A stretch of DNA of 64,000 nt from Apoda limacodes (taxonomy: Eukaryota > Arthropoda > Insecta > Lepidoptera > Limacodidae). Shown here piece by piece: positions 40,701 through 49,610 of the stretch (position 1 is the stretch's first letter; every line of letters starts with the position of its first letter). The stretch lies in assembly GCA_946406115.1 (NCBI GenBank), contig OX291543.1, positions 28,794,815 to 28,858,814 on the forward strand. The letters are read 5' to 3'. Made by a program: the position numbers and the translations under genes. The notes under the pieces are model-generated. The model was not told the DNA's origin. It worked only from the letters and a program-made list of their open reading frames with translations, and made no database searches.

Positions 40701-41505
40701 GAATAGGCGCCATCAAGGACAAAGTTGTATGAAATTTCATCGCTGGTAAGTTTTAGCCACTAGCATTTTTCTTGTTTAGATTTTCCTTTGAAAATACATA
40801 ATTGTTGAGTTTTATTTCAAAAATAGTTAAGTGCATAAAATTTTTATTCGAAAACGCTTATAATGTGACCATTATTTTGAAAACCTTCTTTGGGCAAAGT
40901 CGACCTTCTACGCTTGTTTTATTTAAATTACTCGCTTTGTTTGAGTAAAGCACAATAGAAGCTTTGATATGCAATGTCTGCGGTGCTGGCCAAGCTATGA
41001 TGGCCTCAAGCTTAGCTTAGCTACGCTCTCGGCCTTCAAGCATGGTCATCATTGCAGCACTTGCTGTCCGCAATATAAAGCCGAGACCGAAGGACCAGCT
41101 TGTCCATCAAGGGCTGCAATGCTGACCGCGCTTTCAGTCATCATCAACGTAATGTACTTTTATTAGGTATGTAATAAGCGAAAACTCAATTACGCATTTT
41201 AAGTAATTTATTTTGTTCTCAATAAGGTTCTCGAAAAAAATTATTTTAATTGATATGACAGTTAGTCCAAAAAGTGTTCATTAGGTAACTGTACGTACAT
41301 ATTTACCTTATTATCATTGCCATAGAATAGATGAAACAGATGTTCTATTTACCTACCATCCCTGACCGCAGTAGTGGCAGGCCCAGAGGTCGTTTCCGTA
41401 AACCCCATGAGATAGATTACCGTGGGACTCGAGATGTTGAAGTTAGATCTATTAAGGGCAGTTGAATCGTTGACGGAAATTAGTTGATAGGTTTTGGGAT
41501 TTACT
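25714..41505 (-). CDS. Insect neutral lipase of the pancreatic lipase family (gene, 5' end missing)
   Basis: Six minus-strand exons (41505, 36335, 34041, 33248, 27601 and 25777 downwards) join in phase to 263 residues plus stop. Family landmarks appear in order: SSPTVIYLMGF (position of the HG oxyanion motif), FIAVDW, GFSLGAEAAG with the nucleophile Ser, GRITGLDPAFPGY with the Asp, VDIIHTNPG...GDVDFYPNHG, CSHNRAWRLYAESV with the catalytic His, and a C-terminal NSVPPFARNGP. Such lipases are usually secreted and hydrolyse acylglycerols or phospholipids in gut or fat tissue. The triad is intact, but the oxyanion-loop HG has become MG. The signal peptide and first residues (perhaps 30-60) are on exon(s) above 41505 that I could not find. 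It is a single gene, convergent with the MDH-like gene. Confidence 0.9.
25778..27447 (-). other. Lipase intron between the last two exons
   Basis: 1.7 kb, holding the 287-bp inverted-repeat element at 26707-26993 and a broken interspersed-repeat fragment near 26120-26230. Otherwise AT-rich without visible features. Confidence 0.5.
26707..26993. mobile_element. MITE-like element with about 73-bp terminal inverted repeats
   Basis: The left arm starts gtatatatgtcgcaggcaaa and the right arm is its reverse complement (gcctgcaacatatatac); within the first about 73 bp I count five mismatches. The inner part contains gacttatacagtgcgatttc, which recurs in a degraded copy at about 34325-34370. Non-coding. 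Confidence 0.8.
27448..27601 (-). CDS. Lipase exon with the catalytic His
   Basis: The acceptor is TTTTTACAG|AT and the donor CC|GTGAGT. It reads ACSHNRAWRLYAESVGNP then GFPATLCSDWKSATRTCQF and GYLGFGAQP. CSH-RAW carries the His of the triad, and the Cys residues match conserved disulfide positions in the family (CSH...C...C). The phase joins perfectly to both neighbours. Confidence 0.92.
28195..28450 (+). repeat. Relic of the 'gggttccgtac' repeat
   Basis: Starts agggttccgtatccggagg, continues with the (gtccgtct)n block and 'ttttcacagtttagg'; the end is missing. ORFs at 28232 and 28240 are products of this repeat. Confidence 0.5.
28486..28655. mobile_element. 170-bp inverted-repeat element
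   Basis: The left arm ttaacatgaaacctgaccac... and right arm ...ggccaggtttcatgttaa pair over about 52 bp with a few mismatches and one small gap; both include tgtgcaaaaaa. The middle is short and non-coding. Confidence 0.7.
28690..28960 (-). mobile_element. 3' fragment of a minus-strand LINE
   Basis: Shares 'actttattgcacata', 'ggcggccttatcgctta' and the AT-microsatellite-rich zone with the tails of the LINEs at 36620 and 46432. No protein motif remains. Includes a (TA)n run at about 28870-28892. Confidence 0.5.
30138..30293 (-). CDS. Possible last exon of an unidentified minus-strand gene
   Basis: On the minus strand, AAAAGTCACAG is followed by an open frame reading KPVAASSLGSGCCEDVIWSP, then TFNSERLPAKTTTTDFMRHS and LIFDNTFVDFDNI, then a stop at 30138. 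AATAAA lies at 30020-30025 on the same strand, about 115 bp past the stop, as expected for a terminal exon. Composition is more balanced than the flanks. Against it: the acceptor has little pyrimidine tract and I recognise no family. It cannot belong to the lipase, whose exons on either side already join in phase. It could be a nested gene's last exon, or chance. Confidence 0.3.
   Translation of the reverse strand: MAASSLGSGCCEDVIWSPTFNSERLPAKTTTTDFMRHSLIFDNTFVDFDNI
30470..32180 (+). mobile_element. Rearranged, decayed LINE (Jockey-like reverse transcriptase)
   Basis: At 31377-31600 the reading gives KLGVPQGSILGPFLLLIYIND, then KMVLFADETSLIF, the RT palm with YADD changed to FADE. Upstream are FGFTKGRF (about 31160) and FDCVQHQNLIQKLSYGIADL (about 31242). 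The palm block is present twice: 30474-30720 and 31377-31620 are near copies (KLGGPQGSILGPFLLLIYTND in the first). Stops and frameshifts abound, so it is inactive. Confidence 0.75.
32345..32462. repeat. Near-perfect hairpin, arms about 57 bp
   Basis: Left ggtaagaaactcagcagtta... and right ...taactgctgtgtttcttacc are reverse complements with roughly five mismatches and almost no loop (centre about 32404). It lies just downstream of the decayed LINE. Confidence 0.8.
33078..33248 (-). CDS. Lipase exon with the catalytic Asp
   Basis: The acceptor is TTTATTCCAG|GT and the donor CCTG|GTTGTT. It codes 56 whole codons: LDPAFPGYSLTNSNAHL, then ARGDAIFVDIIHTNPGLFG and IPVPIGDVDFYPNHGSWFQP. LDP carries the Asp of the triad; VDIIHT and GDVDFYPN-G are hallmarks of pancreatic-family lipases. 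Both junctions are in phase. Confidence 0.92.
33854..34041 (-). CDS. Lipase exon with the nucleophile Ser
   Basis: The acceptor is CAATGGACAG|G (completing a Trp codon) and the donor ACCG|GTTCGT, a weak site. It reads YIAALRNTRYMGKHLAKFV, then RFLNAAGVPASSLHVVGFSLG and AEAAGFAGKELKARGLLLGRIT. GFSLG is the GxSxG elbow with the catalytic Ser; LHVVGFSLGA is typical of this family. Confidence 0.92.
34300..34410. repeat. Degraded copy of the 26707 MITE
   Basis: Shares acttatacagtgcgatttct and gttcctttc with the inner part of the 26707-26993 element, then diverges. It is within the lipase intron 34042-36268. Confidence 0.5.
35190..35360 (+). repeat. Dispersed repeat ending 'gcatttgtaatattagt'
   Basis: Contains 'aaacccgcggtgaattc', 'ccaattccatttagctggtgc' and the end 'taacaaacacacaaac...taatattagtg'. 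Related ends occur at 35600-35915 and 56897-57085. Probably a SINE-like or Helitron-like lepidopteran repeat; class not decided. Confidence 0.5.
35600..35915 (+). repeat. Second copy of the 'taatattagt' repeat type
   Basis: Starts around 'ctagattttaccagcggttccgcc' and ends 'cattcataatattagtaggaag'. 'gtttcctatagcaagctagagc' and 'gattgagtaacaaacatac' are typical internal words. No coding capacity. Confidence 0.5.
36269..36335 (-). CDS. Lipase short exon (strand before the nucleophile)
   Basis: The acceptor is TGTTTCAG|CG and the donor CCGTG|GTAAGTA. Only 67 bp: it reads YLSSGNFNFIAVDWARLIAFP plus TG of a Trp codon. It aligns with the family segment AYL-GDYNVI-VDW. Too short for an ORF scan; identified by phase and homology. 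Confidence 0.9.
36620..38800 (-). mobile_element. Decayed minus-strand LINE (Jockey-like)
   Basis: Reading the minus strand downward: a linker (about 38780-38600), the RT start (WKLAQVIPLQKTSSPALCSDY, about 38330), GVPQGGVLFPLLFVIFI (about 37920), LYADDFQIHTYA (YADD, about 37830), KYHGLKINPTKTQF, then a C-terminal part (LEYADACYFISEDQINKLER; ATKLWNNLPLYIKEAQS) and a 3' tail agaatatatctatctgtcta. Frames are broken. Same family as 46432-47460 and tail fragments near 28700 and 45870. Confidence 0.8.
39352..39682 (+). repeat. Lepidopteran SINE-like repeat, copy 2
   Basis: Same layout as 2884-3185: 'ccccactgca...gggacataggcttcttcttgga', 'cacggaggagctta', 'aaatttacaa', 'aggcggtac', end 'cgactgggccaag'. 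Same orientation as copy 1. Confidence 0.55.
41357..41505 (-). CDS. Most 5' lipase exon found
   Basis: The acceptor is TTCTTTTTCAG|A, with a fine pyrimidine tract, and the donor GATG|GTAGGT. It reads VNPKTYQLISVNDSTALNRSN, then FNISSPTVIYLMGFTETTSG and PATTAVRD. It aligns with the family block (T)R-NP...L...(SNF)NP--PT-I-IHGF. The normally invariant His of the oxyanion HG is Met here. An upstream exon must supply XX of the first codon (XX|A) and a signal peptide; none with the right phase was found. Confidence 0.88.
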
Positions 41506-41680
41506 CTGAAAAAGAAGAAAATTTTATAGGTATCTATCATATATACTAAACCTTATCACACAAAATCGCTCTCTTACTCTTGCCATGCTGTAACTGCTTT
41601 AACAAGACATCAATGAAAAGCATATTAAGTTACCAAAATAAATTCTATCTGAGTTTTATTATAACATCAGTTATCATTTT

Positions 41681-41948
41681 TAGTGTACCGTACCCAAAGG
41701 GTACAAACAGGACCCTATTACTAAGTCCGTCTGTCACCAGGCTGTATCTTATGAACCATTATAGTTAGACAGTTGAAATTTTTACAAATGATGTATTTCT
41801 GTTGCCGCTACAACAACAAATACTAAAAAATAGAATAAAATAAAAATTTAAGGGGGCGCCCATACAACAAACGTGATTTTTTTGCCGTTTATATAGATAA
41901 TGGTACGGAACCCTTCGTGCGCGAGTCCGACTCGCACTTGGCCGGTTT
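41681..41948 (+). repeat. Interspersed 'gggttccgtac' repeat, copy 2
   Basis: Matches 4511-4935 over most of its length: 'gtacccaaagggtac', 'caggaccctattactaagtcc', 'catacaacaaacgtgattttt', 'ggtacggaacccttcgtgcg', 'actcgcacttggccgg'. The front (gtgtaccgtac) is altered. It lies just upstream of the first detected lipase exon. Confidence 0.65.
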
Positions 41949-42825
41949 TGCATTTATTATAGCGTTTACTCTTTTAAAATAAAAAGGTCAATCGGTGATT
42001 ACTGGGCAGGAGCTACTTTGGCAAAAGATAAAGAAGGACCCCCTTATTATACACAAATTAAATGCAAAAAAGACTAGGGTTCAAATTATAAAACAATTTT
42101 TGCCTAATTAATGGCGGTAAAAAAAGTAAACTTGTAAGTAAGTACAACAAACTTTTCTGACTCGGTGGTCAAAAACAAAACTTAAGTCGTCATATTGAAA
42201 TGTTATGAACTTACGACACTAGCGACCAAAACCCCAAGGTTTATACTTTCTATACCGCGAATTGTTTGGCAAAAGTTATTTTATTTCACATTTTTATTAC
42301 GAAAAACTTGTAGTTTCCGCGTTTTACATATTTGTGGGTATTCCATTTTTTATAGATTAAGATATCTTTTATGCAAAAACAACTGTGCCGAACAAGTAAA
42401 TATTTACCGTTTTTTTTTAAAATATGCATCTGATAGATACATAAGCATATTCATTCTTAGCCTTTTTGAGTGCAGTATCTACTTATTTGGCTGGTATTCA
42501 GGTAATATAAAAGAATATATTAAATACATATCAATCTACCTACCTAGTAAACAATTGGTATCGTATATCCAGGTTATCATCTCTGGGGCAGCAGTAATTG
42601 CATGAGCCCACTGGTGCTGACATAAAACATACTTTCGTCATGCCTGTAACAAATAACTATGAAACAAGTTTTGGCAGACAGTGCTGGAATCAGGTTCTTA
42701 AAAAAATATTGTCTACGGAAAAAAAATATGGTAGGTACGTGCCAATAAATATTGTACGTTTTGTTCGTGCATTGATTGAAATAAGAACGTGAGTCAAATG
42801 CTCATTTAAATATGAGTATCAGGAG

Positions 42826-43130
42826 GACCGAGCTTCGCTCGTTTTTTTTTAACAACGCCATCTATTTTTAAGTATGTAGCTTTAGTGTTGCTGTGCCGGT
42901 AAAAATAATAGTATTACTACTCGCCAATAGACGTCAGGAAGAGTCATATTTTTCAGTTTATCATTGCCTGAAAACACAGATAAAAGACGTTTTCTAAAAT
43001 CGAAACCTAGCTAGATTGATTTATCGCCCCCGGGACCCCCTGCATACTGAATTTCATGATAATCGTTGGAGCCGTTTCTGAGATTCAGATTATAAATATA
43101 TATATACAAGAATTGCTCGTTTAAAGGTAT
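42826..43130 (+). repeat. Dispersed repeat, copy 1 of a pair
   Basis: Shares long stretches with 50617-50905: 'ccatctattttta/gtcaagtag', 'ggtaaaaataatagtattac', 'tactcgccaatag', 'gcctgaaaac', 'cctagctaga', 'gattcagattataaatatat' and 'aaaggtattagat'. Same orientation. Non-coding, class unknown. Confidence 0.75.
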
Positions 43131-44239
43131 TAGATATTTTGATCTTTGTCATTGTCATACTTAGATATATGACCTAACCTCACTTAATCCCAGTGCAACG
43201 ACGTGGCAACGATCAACAGTAGCAAAATATTTTTTGGGTAAATTTTAAATAACTTAATGTTGCCATTCGTCAAGGAATTGTATAGTAAATAGGTAAAATA
43301 ACAAATATACTAATTTGGAAATTAAATTGTATTATTTTAGAATTCAATCCTGACATTGCAATAGAGTATACTTTGTTTGTAACGAAAACTTACCAGTGAA
43401 AAATGTAATTAGTTGACATGATGGCCCCAACACCATATTCCATATGTTTAAGATAGGCACTGCTTTATTTATTTCACTTTTTCATCCACATACGTTCAAA
43501 AAACCAGAAAACTTCGTAACAAGCGGACGACGATGTGCATAAATTAAAATTCATATTATGAAAACACGGCGTTGCATCTTTCTTCGTAGGCAACAAAAAT
43601 GGAGAAGAATATTCGCGACACAAAAGATTCAACACAGTGGCTTAGAACTCAAATATTTTTAAGCTCAGCCCTCAAACTAACAAAACTGAATTTTGACTGC
43701 GTTCCAAATTATTTTACTTACTAGAACTATTTCAATTTACGCGGGAAAACTTTTTTCTTTTTTTTTTTCTTCTGTATAGTTACTTAAGAGAGTAAGCGTA
43801 CGTATAGTATAGTTAGCTATAGACCTATAAATATGAGTTATATTACATAGAAATTATGTTTCATTTACACTTGTATCCCTTATGAAGCGTTAACAAAGAC
43901 TACACCATTTCTTCACAAACCCCGCAATCATCGACCATGGCTGTAGCTGCGTTATGCAACGATTTCTGTAAGACAAAGTTGGCTCGAAATTTGACCTTAA
44001 CCAATTGATTACTGACAACCTCTGTGGATATTGAATTCAAAGATTTGCGAAATATTGAACTATTGATTCAAGTTATCTTTTATTTGATCAGAAAGTATTC
44101 GAACCGCTGCTGTATGTTTTTGTATTTAAAATTGAATGTCCTAAACATTCAATTATAACACTAGTGAACAGGTGCTTTGTTATAAAGAATATACCTATTA
44201 TTAGATGCAAATAGCTATTAACTGTTGAGTTGGTTTTTT

Positions 44240-44580
44240 TTTCTGACTGACTGCAGTTGGCTGATGCAGCCATTACTGCTCCACCGGGCTTTTGGGGCGA
44301 GACTCCTTCAGAGTCTCAGCCCATAAAGCGCCCAACGCTCAAGTTGTCGCTCTTGGGGTCGTCCTTTCGGCCAGCCTCGAACCCGAAGGAGAGCCAGCGC
44401 CAGGTCGGGAGTTCCCCGTTACGCGGTTGCGATTGCGAGTGAGTGGAGGCGAGAAGTGCCCCGGCACTCTTTGATACCTCGTTTATGAGGTAGGTCCGTG
44501 CGTGAGCCGACGAACCTTCGGACGTCGGCGTCGTGTGAGGGGGGAAGCCCTATTAGGGGAGGTCGTTGAGACAAGTGTTG
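44240..44580 (+). repeat. GC-rich dispersed element, copy 1
   Basis: Shares with 63105-63480 'actgcagttggctg', 'gcagccattactgct', 'gagtctcag', 'cgaacccgaagg', 'gttccccgttacgc', 'ggcactctttgatacctcg' and 'ggcgtcgtgt'. Markedly GC-richer than its surroundings. Probably the 5' region of a retroelement, but this is inference. ORFs at 44257 and 44292 are within it. Confidence 0.65.
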
Positions 44581-45864
44581 AGTTGGTGTATCTTGGCCAC
44601 AGTAGCGAAATATCAGTAAAGTTTAGTTCTTTGAAGTTAGCATACCATTTTTAGTCAAATGCAAAACAAAGTATACCCAAATCTGCTGTTTTGTATCCAT
44701 TGGTCATACGTAATGTTAAAACCTTTGCCGTCGAGCTAGTTTAAAAAAAAGACTATATCGGCTAACTTCGAGCGAAGTTAGCTTAGCCGGCTACCTATGC
44801 AAAATGTAACATGCAAGGATGATAGGGACCTGCAAAGTGGCTGAGAATTTGCCGTCTTTTATCCGTTGTTCATCCTTAATATTAAAAAATTTGCCGCAGA
44901 GCTAGTTTTTAGAAAAAGGCTATGGACAGCTTACTTCCCTGGAAAAGCCTGGGGAGGAAATACGAGATACTGAACAAACATTTTTTTGTTTTACGTCTTT
45001 GTTTCTAACATTTTACAAAATCTTTTTAAACTGTAAAAACATACCCGTTGAACGAAACCAGATAGCTAAAGAAAATTTATTTTAACTTGAAACATTAATA
45101 TTTGTTAAACGATTAACTGGCATTATTTATTTATTTAGTTTAATGTTAACGAAAATAGATAAAACTCATTCAAAACCAAACTTCAGAGGTGTGTTTAGTT
45201 TCCTTCTTTTTAAGACAAGTCCTGCAAGGAATGCTTAACTTAGGTATACTTTCCTTACTTATTTTAATATATCCTTTTCGATTTGCCGAGTTGTATACTA
45301 TATATTATACATATGGATATCACACATATCGGTTTCTAGATGTGAAATTTTAGTTAAGTGAGATTACACTATATTATAAGGCACAACAACATTGTTAAAT
45401 ATATTCACTGTTTAATAATGCAAAGTCACAAATTATATATTGACCATTCGTATCTGTTGACCTACATGAAATTCGTGATTTAAAAGTATTATTATCACTA
45501 CGAAATTCGACCGGTTATTTGCACAGCTAAGAAAGATAATCTGCCTAGAAACCGAATCAGAATACAATGTACACACACACGACTTTTAACTTTGAATTGT
45601 CTATCGTACCTAACATTGCTTTAAGCGATAAAACCGGCTATATAAAAGGTTTCTATTTTAATTTTTTGCATTGCTCTATGCTATTCTTACCGTGCATTTT
45701 CATAGAATATAAATATACAACTACTAGGGACTTATTACAAAGTCAAAAAATCGTTTAGGTAGTTCATACGTTTTCATAATTTTTATTTATTAGAACTTGA
45801 TTAAATCTTATTACTGCCCTAGTTCAACGTTTGTCGAATAGATAGGATACAAAGAATATTACTA

Positions 45865-46011
45865 TTACTTATTTATTTATTTAACTCTTAAAGTAAATTA
45901 TAGTATAATTTTAGTGTAAAATTAACACAGTGATACTTATGTACTAAGGCGGACTTATCGCATAATTCGATTTCTTTTAGCCAACCTTAAGGTATTTCCA
46001 AAAAAATAAGG
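45865..46011 (-). mobile_element. Small LINE tail fragment
   Basis: 'aaggcggacttatcgcataattcga' and 'agccaacctta' resemble the tail of the 36620 and 46432 LINEs ('aggcggtcttatcgctta', 'agacaaccttta'). Confidence 0.4.
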
Positions 46012-46277
46012 TTTTTTTGTAATAAATATTTTTGTTCATTATACACACAGCGCCGTCTGGCGCCAAAGAAAGCAAGCTTGTGTTATGAATACCAGACAAC
46101 GGATACAAATACATATATTACTTTTTTTGTAAATACATCCATATCATACATAATTACACCCAGACTCAAGACAAACACAAATGTTTATTACATAAATGTA
46201 AGTCCAGTGCGGGAATCGAACCCACACCGTCTGCAAAGCAGCCGGCCACACCACCAACTAGGCCGCGAGGGAGTCAT
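46012..46277 (-). mobile_element. tRNA-derived SINE
   Basis: The minus strand begins cgcggcctagttggtggtgtg (A-box-like) and has ggttcgattcccgcactgg (B-box), so the head is tRNA-derived; it continues with 'tgtgtttgtcttgagtctggg', typical of lepidopteran SINE bodies, and ends in A/T runs. A body fragment of the same kind lies near 59340-59395. Not a functional tRNA: the stem partners do not pair as a cloverleaf. Confidence 0.75.
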
Positions 46278-46428
46278 TTAAATTTAAGTAGGTAGAGTCC
46301 AAACGAACAAAAAACACATACATAATATATATCTCCATATAATACATAATAATTATACATTAAATGAGTATGTGTCATCAAATTTGCAATGATTGAAAAA
46401 AGAAGGACTTAAGGTTAGTTTTGAAAAT

Positions 46429-46431
<3 letters not shown>

Positions 46432-46488
<57 letters not shown>

Positions 46489-46744
46489 ATACTTTATTGG
46501 ATACCAACATGTTTTCATTTACATAAAGAGAATAAAAGTACAAATATAATATACATATACAATATACAAATACAATTAGGCAATCTTATCGCTTAAAAGC
46601 GATTTCTACCAGACAACCTTAGGGTAGAGGATAATAAAAAAATTAATTAGAGGTAGGTGAACCAAAATAAATATGTAATATTTACGAATAAAGAAATATC
46701 TTAAACTACACTTAAATATGTTTTTAAATAATATCTTCATACAA

Positions 46745-46781
<37 letters not shown>

Positions 46782-47460
46782 AATACATTTAAGTCATATA
46801 TAAATATCTATAATACAAATAAATATAATTTTATATGCTTTGATACTTACAATGATCAGCGGTCAGTAAAATGTGATTTTACAAGGCGTTTAAAAGGATT
46901 AGGAGATTGGGCTTTTTTAATTAATAAATGCAGAGAATTCCAAAGTTTGATGGCTTCAATAGTAAAAGATTTGTTGAAAAAGTTAGTGGAATGAGGAGGT
47001 GGTTTTAAAAGGAGTTGAATGAAGGGACGAAGGTTGGAATTACAACTGCCTATAAATTGGAAATGATCTTTAAGGTATGCAGGCGCCGACGAATTGAACA
47101 AAATGCTGTACAGAAGTGTAAGAACATGTATATTAAAATATGATTAGACGTTCCACAGTAAAGCTGCTTTCACATCAAATGATTAGCCATAAAAGGTAGT
47201 GGAGTGGGATGGAATTTTTAAAGTTCGTTTTACCTTTTAACTTAATTTCATACTATGAACAGGGTTAGATTGGTAGTTAAAGAGCTCTGCGAAGTCGAAT
47301 TGGGAGCCACTTGAGTTTAGCACTAAACTCGGAAATAATATCGTATTTCCGTTATCCGAAACTGAATCGGATACATAGATTTTGGAGACGTTCAAGTTTG
47401 TCGAGTTGCTCCTCTTTAAGGTCAAGATAGCTTACGTCTGCGTAATCAAGGATAGGAAGC
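46432..47460 (-). mobile_element. Minus-strand LINE 3' half with (GATA)n tail
   Basis: A run of about 14 'gata' repeats (46432-46487) is followed by 'aatactttattggatacca', then the tail words 'aggcaatcttatcgctta' and 'accagacaacctta'. Coding remains on the minus strand: APAYLKDHFQFIGSCNSN, FTIEAIKLWNSLHLLIKKAQ and KRLVKSHFT, the end of a Jockey-like ORF2. The (TATC)n run is its 3' tail. Confidence 0.75.
46747..46776. repeat. (TA)n microsatellite
   Basis: About 14 TA dinucleotides inside the LINE tail. Confidence 0.8.
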
Positions 47461-47639
47461 TAAGTGCATTTACCTGAAGGCGCCATGATAACGTGCTGTG
47501 TATGAGTATTCTGAGGTTCTTAACTTTTTCGACACGGAAAAAAAAGAAGCAAAATTTAATATAGTCTGGGAATGTAACGAGTATAAATTGTAGTCATTAC
47601 TGCATTAGTGTAGCATTTATAGTAAGAAAGTAAAATTCT

Positions 47640-48530
47640 AACAGTTCAAACATTACTAGCTACGTTCAGAAAAATGTAATTGGAAATATTGTAATAAGAA
47701 CTTTTCTGAATGTTGACAGTAAAATATATTGTAATCAATATTAAATTGAATGTATGATGACAAAATACACTCCTAAATAAGAAATTCTTGATATCGTTTC
47801 TTGTAACTTCAAACTTTCTTAACTTTGATAGTAAAATATATTGTAATTAATATTAAAACTGATTGTATGATGACAGAATACACTCCTACGTAAGTAATTC
47901 TTGATATCATTCATTGTAACTTCAAACTTTCTAAATGTTAATAGTAAAATATATTGTAATTAAAATTAATACTGAATGTATTATGACAAAGTACACTCCT
48001 TAGTAAGTAATTCTTGATATCGTTTATTGTCACTTCAAACTTTCTAAATGTTGATAGTAAAATATATTGTAATTAATATTAAAACTGAATGTATGATGAC
48101 AAAGTACACTCCAAAGTAATTCTTGATATTGTTTATTGTAACTACAAACTTTCAAAATGTTGATAGTAAAATTCATTGTAATGAATATTAGAACTAAATG
48201 TATGATGACAAAATACACTGCCTATTAAGTAATTCTTGATATCGTTTATTGTGACTTCAAACTTTCTAAATGTTGATGATAAAATATATTGTAATTTATA
48301 TTAAAACTGATTGTATGATGACAAAATACACTCCTAAGTAAGTGATTCTTGATATCGTTCATTGTAACTTCAAACTTTCTAAATGTTAATAGTCAAATAT
48401 ATTGTAATGAATATTAAAACTGAATGTATTATGACAAAATACACTCCCAATTAAGTAATTTTTGATATCGTTTATTGTAACTACAAACTTTATAAATGTT
48501 GATAGTAAAATATATTGTAATTAATTAGTT
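47640..48530 (+). repeat. Satellite-like tandem array, about 112 bp x 8
   Basis: The word gtaaaatatattgtaat or a close variant recurs at about 47719, 47831, 47944, 48057, 48166, 48278, 48392 and 48505 (spacing 109-114 bp). Other shared words are 'gaatgtatgatgacaaaat', 'acactcct', 'aattcttgatatcgtttatt' and 'acttcaaactttct'. Copies differ by a few percent. Non-coding; the ORF at 48030 is within it. Confidence 0.92.
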
Positions 48531-48601
48531 GGTTAGATCGCATTCTATTTTAGAGTTCAATAGTAGTAGTAATATTAGAGTGAGATAGCAATAAAAACGA
48601 T

Positions 48602-49610
48602 ATTAGGGTTCCATAATGTAAGTTGTAAAAAACCCTTTTTTAATGTATGAAATATATTATAACCAATTATAATAGACATCTACTTATTACTATTATTCAT
48701 ATGATGAAGAGACCTGATCTGAATTGACTGGTTAAAACCACAACATTTAATCTAGCAGGAGGAGGAGCATAACAATGTTAACGAACTAACTTATTAAGGT
48801 TCTATAAGATGATATTGTGCTGTGACGTATGTTATGATTACGTCATTTTTTTCATGTATACCTCGATTTTCATAGCTCTAGTAACAACGCTGTTGGTCGA
48901 GTGGTTATATTTAGATTTAGTCTTACTTTTTTGTTATGTTTATCAATACTGTAAGACATTGATTATTTCTAAGTGATGAATACATAGACTGTCTTTTTTA
49001 TATTTTGCAATTAGATACTTTTTTTATGTTGTGCCTGTGTTTTATATTTCATGATTTTTATGTTTGTAATGGAAAGTGTCCTTCTATGATAGGGAGGGCA
49101 TTTTCCAATATTTTAATAGGACGCTGTAAGAGAAAGGGAGAAAAGAAATGTCCTTGCTGAGTTTATTGCCGATTCTTCTCAGTATAAGGTCTCCCGCCCT
49201 TACGAACCGAATTTTACATAAAAAAAGTTTGCCTGTCAGTCAAGAGCTATTTCATCAAGAACGCGTGGAGCTATCAAGTTGAAATTAATATTAAAAACTA
49301 AAGTCTACGGTCACTTATCAAGCTTTTAAGTCAATTGAATAAAAAAATATGCCCAAAATACGGTTATTTTTGTCGCATATTGTGACACAAATAAATTAAT
49401 ACCTATGGGGTACACCAGTTGACCTAGAACCATGAAATTTGTAAAGAAGCAAGATGTTACATCACAAATATAGGAAAAAATTCCAAAAACTGATAATAAG
49501 GCTTAAACCTGTGAGACTTATCTCAAGATGGAAGAACTATAATAATAAATTTGTACGGAACCCTCGGTGCGCGAGTCAAACTCGCACATGGCCGGTTTTT
49601 TTTTTACTTA
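48602..49610 (+). repeat. Split copy of the 'gggttccgtac' repeat, second subtype
   Basis: A front-like piece at 48602 ('attagggttccataatg') and a middle plus end at 49230-49605 ('ctgtcagtcaagagcta', 'ttttgtcgcatattgtg', 'gtacggaaccctcggtgcgc', 'cacatggccgg'). The 580 bp between may be an insertion, with no coding sense. Confidence 0.5.

Larger units (their letters stand above)
36336..41356 (-). other. Lipase intron of 5 kb
   Basis: Largely a minus-strand LINE (36620-38800) and a SINE-like repeat (39352-39682). 38810-39350 and 39690-41350 are mostly AT-rich; a more GC-rich patch at 40970-41150 has no recognisable protein or repeat identity. Confidence 0.5.

Noticed and set aside
42195..42605. 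136-residue ORF
   Set aside because: Rich in F, I, Y, K and S as expected from AT-rich DNA, no motif, and it begins within a dispersed repeat.
43380..43460. Candidate 5' lipase exon ending at a CACTG|GTAAGT donor on the minus strand
   Set aside because: In the reading frame that would fit, TG joined to the first base A of the next exon makes a stop codon.
43937..43970. Candidate first exon of the RING gene (ATG GCT GTA GCT..., donor T|GTAAGA)
   Set aside because: It ends in phase 1 while the exon at 51367 needs phase 0; joining gives an immediate stop.
44257..44474. Two overlapping ORFs beginning MADAAITAPPG and MGRDSFRV
   Set aside because: They lie in a GC-rich repeat with a second, frame-disrupted copy at 63105; no coding constraint.
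46200..46277. Possible tRNA gene on the minus strand
   Set aside because: The A- and B-box words are present, but the acceptor stem does not pair and a SINE body follows directly; it is a tRNA-derived SINE head.
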